Assembly: GCA_002350725.1 (NCBI GenBank)
Contig: DEFJ01000023.1
Location: forward strand, 1 to 5,751
From: Cyanobacteria bacterium UBA2855
GTDB taxonomy: Bacteria; Cyanobacteriota; Vampirovibrionia; Gastranaerophilales; Gastranaerophilaceae
Direction of reading: 5' to 3'
Length of the DNA: 5,751 bases
Position 1 is the first letter of the stretch; every line of letters begins with the position of its first letter. Under the pieces are notes generated by a model. That model had not been told where the DNA came from. It saw only the letters and a program-made list of their open reading frames with translations, and made no database searches. The position numbers were made by a program, and so were the translations under genes. This document shows positions 1-5,200 of the stretch, piece by piece.

Positions 1-29
1 CGGCTATAGGCTCGTACTAAGTCCTTAGT

Positions 30-239
30 TTAATATTTTATATCAATTGCTACAAATGATTTACATATATAGCACCTTGTTTCCGTATTATGTACTCCTA
101 AGTTTTCCTTTTTTAAGATGTGAACAATAGGTTTTTTATAATTTGATAAGTTCAATACCATTAATTTCCTATTGCAACAAGGACATCGAATATCAAATTG
201 ATATAGTATTTTTTCTTCTGTTTTAACCAAACACTCCAC
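30..239 (-). CDS. Small zinc-ribbon-like protein, 69 aa, function unknown
   Basis: I do not recognise a named family. The protein is 69 residues long and has two CxxC knuckles, C19-x-x-C22 (in RCPCCN) and C56-x-x-C59 (in RCYICK), about 33 residues apart. This is the layout of a small zinc ribbon, like the little Cys4 proteins common in phage and conjugative elements of Firmicutes. There is no signal peptide or membrane segment, so it is probably cytoplasmic. The start is taken as GTG: the frame closes with TAA just upstream (251-249), and AAGGAAG (250-244) lies 4 nt before the GTG, which is short but usable. An in-frame TTG at 230-228 is the alternative. It follows the XRE regulator on the same strand, beyond a hairpin and a dyad, so it probably has its own promoter. 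That it is a real gene is fairly likely; a DNA- or RNA-binding role is inference only. Confidence 0.6.
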   Translation of the reverse strand: MECLVKTEEKILYQFDIRCPCCNRKLMVLNLSNYKKPIVHILKKENLGVHNTETRCYICKSFVAIDIKY

Positions 240-251
240 ACATCTTCCTTA

Positions 252-270
252 TGTGTACATAGTGTACACA
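252..270. promoter_or_regulatory. Perfect 19-bp dyad (8-3-8), operator-like
   Basis: TGTGTACA-TAG-TGTACACA is a perfect inverted repeat with 8-bp arms and a 3-nt centre. It ends 13 nt upstream of the GTG start of the zinc-ribbon gene. Size and symmetry fit the binding site of a dimeric helix-turn-helix regulator, and an XRE-family gene lies immediately upstream. The left arm covers the predicted -10 region, so a bound protein would block transcription. A single copy of the TGTACA core recurs at 694-699, over the likely start of the XRE gene. The operator role is inference from position. Confidence 0.5.
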
Positions 271-280
271 ATGATTTCAA
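252..280 (-). promoter_or_regulatory. Weak candidate promoter for the zinc-ribbon gene
   Basis: On the minus strand TTGAAA (280-275) is followed after 17 nt by TACACA (257-252). The -35 matches four of six consensus bases and the -10 is poor. It sits between the regulator's terminator-like hairpin and the 30-239 gene, and its -10 lies inside the perfect dyad, which would fit a repressed or activator-dependent promoter. This is a weak call made on position as much as sequence. Confidence 0.25.
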
Positions 281-285
281 AAGAT

Positions 286-308
286 AATCTAAGCATTACA
301 CTTAGATT
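286..308 (-). terminator. AT-rich hairpin after the XRE gene, possible terminator
   Basis: AATCTAAG (286-293) pairs perfectly with CTTAGATT (301-308) around a 7-nt loop. It starts 12 nt beyond the stop codon of the XRE gene. On the minus strand the stem is followed by ATCTTTTG, and on the plus strand by a run rich in T, so it could work in either direction. Only two of the eight pairs are G-C, so it would be weak and read-through into the zinc-ribbon gene is likely. Confidence 0.4.
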
Positions 309-320
309 TCCTTTTTGTAT

Positions 321-617
321 TTATAAATAAGTTTTAGTAATATACTCTAATATTTCTTGCCAATCAATATCTGTCAATTCTTTTCTTTTAGCAAATCTTA
401 AAGCTTTATAAACCATTTTATTATCTTTTACATATTTTACTAAATCCGACGCTAATGATAAGCAAGGTTTTGATTCTGCTGCTAAATCAAAAAGTGTTTC
501 TCTTTCTTCATTATTTAAGATAAGAACATCGGCTATTCTTTCAACTACTATATCTTTGGGAGCTGCTCTTAAATTATTTTCAATTTTTGAAAGATATTCG
601 GGTGATATTTCTATCAT
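321..617 (-). CDS. XRE-family helix-turn-helix regulator, N-terminus out of frame
   Basis: The continuous reading frame from the internal ATG gives 98 residues, beginning MIEISPEYLSKIENN. SPEYLSKIENN is a typical recognition helix of the Cro/C1 (XRE) fold. The following LRAAPKD and the acidic stretch ending in FDLAAESK are, from memory, typical of a widespread Firmicute regulator family with an N-terminal HTH and a short C-terminal helical tail. The same frame stays open for 23 more codons upstream (618-686) and encodes helix 1 and helix 2 (KKFGTFIRKKRIERG, then SLRAFSTM), but it is closed by TGA at 689-687 and has no ATG, GTG or TTG. The ATG at 617 would give a protein lacking helix 1 and most of helix 2, and it has no convincing ribosome binding site, so it is unlikely to be the native start. 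The gene is therefore frameshifted, phase-variable, or miscalled by one base. It would be cytoplasmic and DNA-binding. Possible targets are its own promoter and the 19-bp dyad downstream. Confidence 0.7.
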   Translation of the reverse strand: MIEISPEYLSKIENNLRAAPKDIVVERIADVLILNNEERETLFDLAAESKPCLSLASDLVKYVKDNKMVYKALRFAKRKELTDIDWQEILEYITKTYL

Positions 618-700
618 TGTTGAGAATGCTCTTAGTGAAACACCTCTTTCAATTCTTTTTTTTCTTATAAAGGTGCCAAATTTTTTTCATACTTGTACAT
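618..700 (-). other. Out-of-frame N-terminal segment of the XRE regulator
   Basis: Reading 686-618 in the frame of the downstream gene gives KKFGTFIRKKRIERG followed by VSLRAFST, which is the missing first third of the helix-turn-helix domain. The available starts do not reach it. ATG 690-688 and ATG 700-698 each enter a run of seven A (687-681) in a different frame. ATG 707-705 is in frame but stops at TGA 689-687 after six codons. With eight A the ATG at 700 would read MYKYEKKFGTF; with six A the ATG at 690 would read MKKFGTF. Either is a natural start for this family, so a one-base length change in the A tract explains the break. Confidence 0.65.
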
Positions 701-733
701 TTTGCATAATTCTTTAAATCAAGTGATAGTTAA

Positions 734-763
734 TTTATATTAATCAATGCAATATTCTATCAA
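734..763 (-). promoter_or_regulatory. Predicted sigma-70-type promoter of the XRE gene
   Basis: On the minus strand TTGATA (763-758) and TATAAA (739-734) are separated by 18 nt, and each matches five of six consensus bases. Transcription would start near 727, giving a leader of roughly 25 to 40 nt before the candidate starts of the regulator. The -35 box overlaps the stop codon of the preceding DUF5028-like gene. No strong terminator separates the two, so read-through from the transporter operon is also possible. Prediction by eye only. Confidence 0.45.
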
Positions 764-1344
764 TTTTTATTATCAAAATTTAGTTTTACCATTGTCTTTC
801 TTGGATACAAGGAACTAACTATGTAAAAGTTTCTTTTTTTTATTTCATTAGAATTATAATCTAAAAAATGAACAGAAGAAATTGGAACCCCCACTGTTAT
901 TTCTTTCATTTCTTGAGGCTTTAAAGTTAAATACATTCCACAATCACTGTAATACAAAGAAATAGGATAAAAAAATTGTGATGAGAAGGAGCCGGATTCC
1001 AAATGAAATGAAGTCAAATCAAGATTGATTGTTTTTTTACTATTATTATTGATTTGTAGTCTAACTATTGCTAAATTCAGTTGACCATCATCTAAAAAAT
1101 CCGAGTACTCGTCAATTGTTTTAACTAGTCCTTCATCTTCTCTAATAGTATTCTCATCTAAAAAAGAAGCATCTATAATCTTAAATTGTGCATTTTGCGA
1201 TGTAAATTCATCCTCTTGTTCATATATTATTCTAATATTTTGTGGAAATTTTAAGTTGACGCTAACAACGCTGGTACAAAACAGACCGACAAGTGCCGCA
1301 ACAGAACAAATCAAAACTATCAATTTTACTTTTTGCATACTCAA
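760..1344 (-). CDS. Membrane-anchored extracellular protein, DUF5028-like
   Basis: The 194-residue product (192 from the ATG at 1338) has a short basic N-terminus, one hydrophobic segment at about residues 7-29, and no lipobox, so it should be anchored in the membrane with the rest outside. The exposed part (about 35-194) reads as a beta-sandwich: LAIVRLQINNNS at 91-102, a middle portion around FYPISLYYSD, a LKPQE turn at 141-145, and a final strand ending LYPRKTMVKLNF. The conserved ending recalls DUF5028 proteins of Firmicute peptide operons; this is recognised from memory, not searched. The TTG start lies 5 nt after AGAGGT (1355-1350), while the ATG at 1338 lies 11 nt after it. The TTG begins 1 nt after the ATPase stop codon, so the genes are co-transcribed and probably translationally coupled. 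It is the last gene of the transporter operon and a distant look-alike of the 4435-5106 protein. An accessory immunity or ligand-binding role is inference. Confidence 0.75.
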   Translation of the reverse strand: MSMQKVKLIVLICSVAALVGLFCTSVVSVNLKFPQNIRIIYEQEDEFTSQNAQFKIIDASFLDENTIREDEGLVKTIDEYSDFLDDGQLNLAIVRLQINNNSKKTINLDLTSFHLESGSFSSQFFYPISLYYSDCGMYLTLKPQEMKEITVGVPISSVHFLDYNSNEIKKRNFYIVSSLYPRKTMVKLNFDNKN

Positions 1345-1345
1345 A

Positions 1346-1999
1346 CTATACCTCTATAAAATTCTCACGAATATTAACAACCTTGCCTGAATCAAGTTTT
1401 ATTATTTTATTACAAAGCATATTTATCTCTTCATAATCATGACACGAGATAATAATTATATTGTCCTCGTTACTTTTTTCTAATATTATGTTTCTTACCT
1501 TATTAACTGACTCCTCGTCCAAAGCGTTAAATGGTTCATCTAGAATCAGTAACTTAGGGTTTTCCATAACTGCCGCTGCTATACCTAATTTTTGCTTCAT
1601 CCCTAAAGAATATTTTCTATAGTTTTTTTTCTCATCGGGATTCAATCCAACTTCAATCATCGCTTTTCTTATATCTTCATCTGAAATTTTCTTTTGTATG
1701 CTTGATATTATTTTTAAATTTTTAAAACCACTATAAGACGAAATAAACCCTGGATATTCTATTAATACTCCCGCATTTGGAGGAAAGGACATATCCTTTC
1801 CTATAATTTTATCGTCAATCTTCACACATCCCTGACTTGGCAAAATTAAACCACAAATTGCTCTCATCAGCATTGTTTTTCCTGAACCATTTCTCCCAAC
1901 AAAACCATATATATTTCCTCCGAATAAATCTAAATTGATATTATCTAAAACTACATTTTTTGAAATCTTCTTCGTTAAATTCTCTATACAAATTTTCAT
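1346..1999 (-). CDS. ABC transporter ATP-binding protein, BcrA/LanF type with an E-loop
   Basis: A complete 217-residue nucleotide-binding domain. Walker A is GRNGSGKT at 35-42, the signature is SLGMKQ at 131-136, Walker B is LLILDEP at 150-156, the D-loop is ALD at 159-161, and the switch histidine is H187 in SCHD. At the Q-loop position the sequence is LIEYPGF (79-85), with glutamate E81 in place of glutamine. LanF and BcrA proteins, which drive self-protection pumps against lantibiotics and bacitracin, carry this E-loop. At 217 residues it lacks the C-terminal extension of longer relatives. It would act at the inner face of the membrane and power the three permeases encoded just upstream. 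The ATG start is supported by AGAGGT (2012-2007), 7 nt away. All catalytic elements are intact. The ATPase assignment is near certain. The substrate is unknown; expulsion of the operon's own secreted peptide or a related membrane-active compound is inference. Confidence 0.95.
   Translation of the reverse strand: MKICIENLTKKISKNVVLDNINLDLFGGNIYGFVGRNGSGKTMLMRAICGLILPSQGCVKIDDKIIGKDMSFPPNAGVLIEYPGFISSYSGFKNLKIISSIQKKISDEDIRKAMIEVGLNPDEKKNYRKYSLGMKQKLGIAAAVMENPKLLILDEPFNALDEESVNKVRNIILEKSNEDNIIIISCHDYEEINMLCNKIIKLDSGKVVNIRENFIEV
1350..1355 (-). promoter_or_regulatory. Ribosome binding site AGAGGT inside the ATPase 3' end
   Basis: AGAGGT occupies the last codons of the ATPase gene and serves the next gene. 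It is 5 nt from the TTG at 1344 and 11 nt from the ATG at 1338. The spacing favours TTG, the codon identity favours ATG, and the sequence alone does not settle it. The same hexamer precedes the ATPase gene (2012-2007) and the 4435-5106 gene (5120-5115). Confidence 0.5.
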
Positions 2000-2021
2000 A
2001 TCTAATACCTCTTTTACTAAC

Positions 2022-2855
2022 TCATATCATATCTTTCTTTTTAATAATAGTACTGCCTATAATTGAACAAAATGCAATTATTGATACAGCAATAAAAAAT
2101 GCCGCTTCATTATTGATATTCTTTATTCCCATAAAATTGTCACGAAGAATCATTATATAATTGAACAGCAAGTACGGCTCGCTATAAAACTCGGATACAA
2201 TAATATAACCAATTACAATAATCAAACTTAAAATTGGTTTAAGCACAAGACAAATCGTCACCTCTACAATTGATATTGCTATAGAAATAATCAGTGGTAA
2301 AAAAAACACACTAAACCAAAATTGATAATTTGACAATCCTGTTAAATCCAATTCCCAAAAAGCGCCGGCAATGTTTTGATTAGGAGTAAAGGAAATACTG
2401 CCAAACAAACAAGCAAAAGCACAAGAAACAATAAAGAATAAAAAGTAGTATATCAACACAAAAACAGCACACCATAAAACCCGACATAACCACCACATTA
2501 TTTTTGATTTTATTTTTATAAGAAAGATGTATGAGCCGTTTTTTAAATCGTTGGTCGCATAATAGGCTACGAAAGAAAATATTAAAGAATGGAAAACAAA
2601 CCAAATCATTTGTATGTTTATTCCTTGGTTTTCCTCTGAAGAAAAAGGTGGATTACCAAGAAATAGATTCATAAACATATCAGCAATTCCTACTTTTACG
2701 TTTAGTTCGCTTTCATTAAAAATATTTGATACATTTTTTACAAATATAAAATCAATAGAGACAAATAATAAAATCACGAATAGAAAAAGCTTCCATTTTT
2801 CTATTATTCCTTCCACTATAAAGCGCTTTATTATAACTGAAAAACCATTTTTCAT
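2022..2855 (-). CDS. ABC-2-type transporter permease (third of three)
   Basis: A membrane protein of 277 residues with about six hydrophobic segments (near 23-40, 82-101, 122-150, 178-205, 207-223 and 251-271), and a larger non-membrane loop between the first two. This matches the single-domain ABC-2 permeases (LanE/LanG, BcrB, NatB type). A polar stretch after the second segment, TNDLKNGSYIFLIKIKSK, occupies the place where these permeases have the helix that contacts the ATPase. The frame is open to a TTG at 2879, but I prefer the ATG at 2855. It comes 1 nt after the stop codon of the preceding permease and 11 nt after AAAGGA (2872-2867), which points to translational coupling; the TTG has no such site. 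The ATPase gene follows after 22 nt. The permease role is well supported; the substrate is unknown. Confidence 0.85.
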   Translation of the reverse strand: MKNGFSVIIKRFIVEGIIEKWKLFLFVILLFVSIDFIFVKNVSNIFNESELNVKVGIADMFMNLFLGNPPFSSEENQGINIQMIWFVFHSLIFSFVAYYATNDLKNGSYIFLIKIKSKIMWWLCRVLWCAVFVLIYYFLFFIVSCAFACLFGSISFTPNQNIAGAFWELDLTGLSNYQFWFSVFFLPLIISIAISIVEVTICLVLKPILSLIIVIGYIIVSEFYSEPYLLFNYIMILRDNFMGIKNINNEAAFFIAVSIIAFCSIIGSTIIKKKDMI

Positions 2856-2856
2856 T

Positions 2857-3609
2857 TTATATAAAGTCCTTTCTGTCAAAAAGCTTTACAAAAATATAAA
2901 GAGAAAGTGTTATTAGTAGTGGGAAAATGATGAATAATAAAATTGCAGCAGTCATACTTAAATAATTTGAGGGATTTATCGCATTATCACAAATAAAACC
3001 AAGATAAAATTTCACATAACCAAACACATTTACCCCCGACAGTAATACAACGATAAAAAAAGAAATTACCTTTTTGGTTACTAAATTAATAATACATTCC
3101 AACTGAGAGAAAAACAAAATTGGCAATAAAATCTTAAAAAAAGTCAATTCAAAAATATAAAAGAAATTGAAATCAAGTATGAGTCCCTTACTTAGATAGG
3201 AATAACTTGTACGGCTGTTCCAATTGATCAATTCAGATGAAAACAATCCTCCTATTATACTTGATATTAACACCCAAAAAGTAGATATTGTAATAGACAA
3301 CAAAAGCACTCTGACAAATTGCCTTAAAGCTATTATTTTTCTGGATTTCATACGATAATAATAGTTAATTGTATTTTTCTGAAAATCAGATAATTCTGTA
3401 ATAAAAGCAGAACAAATAGGTATAACTATAAGATTCATGTAGTTTCCGGCACAAGATTCTTCCAAAAAATCAGCGACACATACTTCTGATGATATTGACA
3501 TCATGAAATTTCTTATAACAGTAAAATACACGAAATCAGCAAATGATATAAAGAAGGCAAACAACAAAATTGGAAATAAATACCTCTTTATACTATTACA
3601 AAACATCAT
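2857..3609 (-). CDS. ABC-2-type transporter permease (second of three)
   Basis: A 250-residue membrane protein with about six hydrophobic segments (near 11-32, 58-73, 96-122, 150-176, 180-203 and 219-242). The stretch TELSDFQKNTINYYYRMKSRK at about 71-91, between the second and third segments, has the form of the cytoplasmic coupling region of ABC-2 permeases. Its primary sequence is less typical than that of the first permease, so it may belong to one of the divergent permease-like DUF families found in peptide operons. The ATG at 3609 sits 6 nt after GGAG (3619-3616). The gene overlaps the end of the preceding permease by 14 nt, so the two should be translated together in fixed proportion. 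It ends 1 nt before the next permease start. It most likely forms part of the membrane channel with its neighbours. Confidence 0.8.
   Translation of the reverse strand: MMFCNSIKRYLFPILLFAFFISFADFVYFTVIRNFMMSISSEVCVADFLEESCAGNYMNLIVIPICSAFITELSDFQKNTINYYYRMKSRKIIALRQFVRVLLLSITISTFWVLISSIIGGLFSSELINWNSRTSYSYLSKGLILDFNFFYIFELTFFKILLPILFFSQLECIINLVTKKVISFFIVVLLSGVNVFGYVKFYLGFICDNAINPSNYLSMTAAILLFIIFPLLITLSLYIFVKLFDRKDFI
2867..2872 (-). promoter_or_regulatory. Ribosome binding site AAAGGA deciding the third permease start
   Basis: AAAGGA lies in the last codons of the second permease, 11 nt before the ATG at 2855-2853. It falls inside the coding sequence that would result from the longer TTG start at 2879. 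This, and the single base between the stop and the ATG, argue for the shorter protein. Confidence 0.5.
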
Positions 3610-4420
3610 TGTTTACTCCAATAAAATAAAATGGTATGAAAGAAAACACACCTAGAGATATTGCCAATAACACTACAGTCATAGTCGTTCCTTGTTCGCC
3701 AGTTGTTGTTAGTATTTGCCTTAAGCTAAATCCCGGCATATCAATTAATTCAAAAAACATTGAAGAAACTATATAAATGATAAACGGAAAAAGGATTGGA
3801 AGAAAACTTTTGCTGGAAAAGTAAGTAATCGGCAAAGACATACATGCAAAAAATCCAGAAAAAATAAAAACAGTAATGCCATATAAAATCGTATAAACAA
3901 AAGGATTTTCAAAAAATATATTTGACCATTTATATATTGGGAAAATATTTGTATACACATATGATACTTCAGGCAACATTGTTGGTAAAAAAGCAGAAGA
4001 TATCATAAAACTAAAAATCATTGGTATAACTACAGCACATCCGCCGCTCAAAAAAACTACAATATATTTTGAAATTAAATAGTTTTTTTTAGGCGTACGT
4101 ATACATATATTCTTTATTAGGCCTTGGTTTAAATCTTCATAAAATGATTTTCCGAAAGGAATGGTAGCTAAAAAAGGAATAATCAAATAAAAAATGTTTT
4201 GCTGTAGATAAATATTGTGGCTTCCAATCCAATTTGTGAAGGATATTTCCAAAAAATCGTCGGGATAAGAATTTTCAAGTATCATTAAATTAGATTTTAC
4301 GCAAAAAGGTATTCGGTCTATAGAATACCAAATAACTAATGCTCCTGAAATTATCACTGACAACCAAAACCAACGACCGGTAAAATTTCTTTTTATTTCT
4401 GTCTTTATTAAGTTAAGCAT
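3596..4420 (-). CDS. ABC-2-type transporter permease (first of three)
   Basis: A 274-residue membrane protein and the most typical ABC-2 permease of the three. Hydrophobic segments lie near 17-35, 77-93, 116-142, 175-200, 206-226 and 246-267. After the second segment comes GKSFYEDLNQGLIKNI then RTPKKNYLISKY (about 90-119). This acidic-then-basic pattern, with an acidic residue before G and R-T-P-K-K-x-Y after it, is typical of the segment next to the coupling helix in ABC-2 exporters. A loop of roughly 40 residues (36-76) after the first segment should face outside. The ATG start has AGGAG (4430-4426) 5 nt upstream and follows the 4435-5106 gene by only 14 nt. Its 3' end overlaps the next permease. 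It probably pairs with one or both other permeases over the ATPase at 1346-1999. The substrate is not evident from sequence. Confidence 0.9.
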   Translation of the reverse strand: MLNLIKTEIKRNFTGRWFWLSVIISGALVIWYSIDRIPFCVKSNLMILENSYPDDFLEISFTNWIGSHNIYLQQNIFYLIIPFLATIPFGKSFYEDLNQGLIKNICIRTPKKNYLISKYIVVFLSGGCAVVIPMIFSFMISSAFLPTMLPEVSYVYTNIFPIYKWSNIFFENPFVYTILYGITVFIFSGFFACMSLPITYFSSKSFLPILFPFIIYIVSSMFFELIDMPGFSLRQILTTTGEQGTTMTVVLLAISLGVFSFIPFYFIGVNNDVL

Positions 4421-4434
4421 TTTCTCTCCTTATC

Positions 4435-5106
4435 TTATTTTGAAATTATAGGAATACTCGCGTCCGGTGGAATGTAAGCAAGAGCTACCAAAATCAGTGA
4501 TTGTTTCTTTATCTGAGCTAAATCATTATCAGACACTATGAAGACAATTTTGAAGTTTTCTTCTTTCCCTTGCTTTAATTTAACTCTAAAATAACTTTTT
4601 GAACCAGGTTGACTTTTTCCTCCTGAATTAAAAGATCTGGGTGAATATAAGTATTCGTGGGTATCTTCAAATGCCAAATTGACACAATTTAAATAAATAT
4701 AACAATCTTTATCACTTTTATTTAAAAATGAAACATCGCAAACTGCATAGGTATAATTATTAGTAATTTCCCCATGTTTATCCTTCTTTTCATATAAGTC
4801 CTGGCATACATCAAATCCTGAAACTTTTTTTGAAGTAGAAATGGAATTATATTTTACATATATATCGTAATATTCATTGTCACTACATTTTTCATCAAAA
4901 TACTGGAGAATTGTATTTGCATCCTTTTGTAAAAAAGCACCAAATGTTGGATAACTTAATCCGTCCTGGTCGTTACTTGAGCTATCTGTGTTATACACAT
5001 TATTAGTAGGAATTAAACCTAACTTTATTATGAATCCAATAACTAATAACACTATTAAGAAAAATGAAATTACTAAAACTGATATTGTATATATTTTTTT
5101 GGACAC
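4435..5106 (-). CDS. Membrane-anchored extracellular protein of unknown function
   Basis: A 223-residue protein with a short basic N-terminus (SKK), one long hydrophobic segment at about residues 8-32 and no lipobox, so it is probably a single-pass anchor with an exposed domain. A serine/asparagine/aspartate-rich linker (34-49) leads to a domain of about 170 residues. Within it, YAVCDVSFLNKSDKDCYIYLNCVNLAFED (120-148, shown in part by its V-x-F-x-N-x-S strand), the LKQGKEE turn (177-183) and a final hydrophobic strand resemble the Ig-like layout of the 760-1344 protein. The exposed part has five cysteines (C74, C101, C123, C135, C141), unlike its counterpart. The GTG start is supported by AGAGGT (5120-5115) 8 nt upstream, and no in-frame ATG fits better. 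It follows the secreted-peptide gene and a hairpin and precedes the first permease by 14 nt. I infer an immunity or peptide-binding role; no named family is recognised with confidence. Confidence 0.7.
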   Translation of the reverse strand: MSKKIYTISVLVISFFLIVLLVIGFIIKLGLIPTNNVYNTDSSSNDQDGLSYPTFGAFLQKDANTILQYFDEKCSDNEYYDIYVKYNSISTSKKVSGFDVCQDLYEKKDKHGEITNNYTYAVCDVSFLNKSDKDCYIYLNCVNLAFEDTHEYLYSPRSFNSGGKSQPGSKSYFRVKLKQGKEENFKIVFIVSDNDLAQIKKQSLILVALAYIPPDASIPIISK

Positions 5107-5136
5107 AGTATTCTACCTCTAATTCATAATAAATAC

Positions 5137-5171
5137 GGTTCTCTAAATAAAATTGATTTATTTAGAGAACC
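5137..5171 (-). terminator. Perfect 15-bp inverted repeat, partial terminator or mRNA-stabilising hairpin
   Basis: GGTTCTCTAAATAAA (5137-5151) pairs without a mismatch with 5157-5171 around a 5-nt loop. It begins 29 nt after the stop codon of the secreted-protein gene. On the minus strand the stem has its G-C pairs at the base and is followed by GTATTTATT, a poor U tract; nothing T-rich follows on the plus strand. The layout suits partial termination: much transcript for the secreted protein, less for the transporter genes. It could also protect the 3' end of a processed mRNA for the first gene. Confidence 0.7.
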
Positions 5172-5200
5172 ATCAAACTTAATAATACGAGCAAAAAATG

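Noticed and set aside
16..29. ACTAAG-TC-CTTAGT palindrome just after the stop of the zinc-ribbon gene
   Set aside because: The arms are 6 bp with a 2-nt centre and no U tract follows in the direction of transcription. It is too short to call a terminator, though it could be a chance or protein-binding palindrome.
724..762. TGATAG (724-729) and CTATCA (757-762) inverted around the regulator promoter
   Set aside because: The arms are 6 bp and 27 nt apart in very AT-rich sequence, which is expected by chance. The right arm overlaps the -35 box and a stop codon.
1960..2160. Plus-strand ORF of 66 codons
   Set aside because: It lies antisense to the ATPase and third permease genes, has no ribosome binding site and mirrors a transmembrane coding region.
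2380..2604. Minus-strand ORF of 74 codons, rich in Phe and Cys
   Set aside because: It is a frame-shifted shadow inside the third permease gene. The 63-codon ORF at 3769-3960 and the 71-codon ORF at 5365-5580 were rejected for the same reason.
2855..2879. Longer start (TTG at 2879) for the third permease
   Set aside because: It overlaps the previous gene, lacks a ribosome binding site and adds eight residues before a typical permease N-terminus. The ATG at 2855 has AAAGGA upstream and follows the stop codon by 1 nt.
2614..2916. Plus-strand ORF of 100 codons
   Set aside because: It is antisense to two permease genes that have clear membrane topology and coupled starts. Its composition is that of a reversed membrane gene.
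4083..4090. A8 tract in the first permease gene, and a similar one near 1623-1630 in the ATPase gene
   Set aside because: Both genes remain fully open through the tract, so there is no sign of phase variation. They do show that long A runs are common here, which also weakens the case that the A7 run in the regulator is special.
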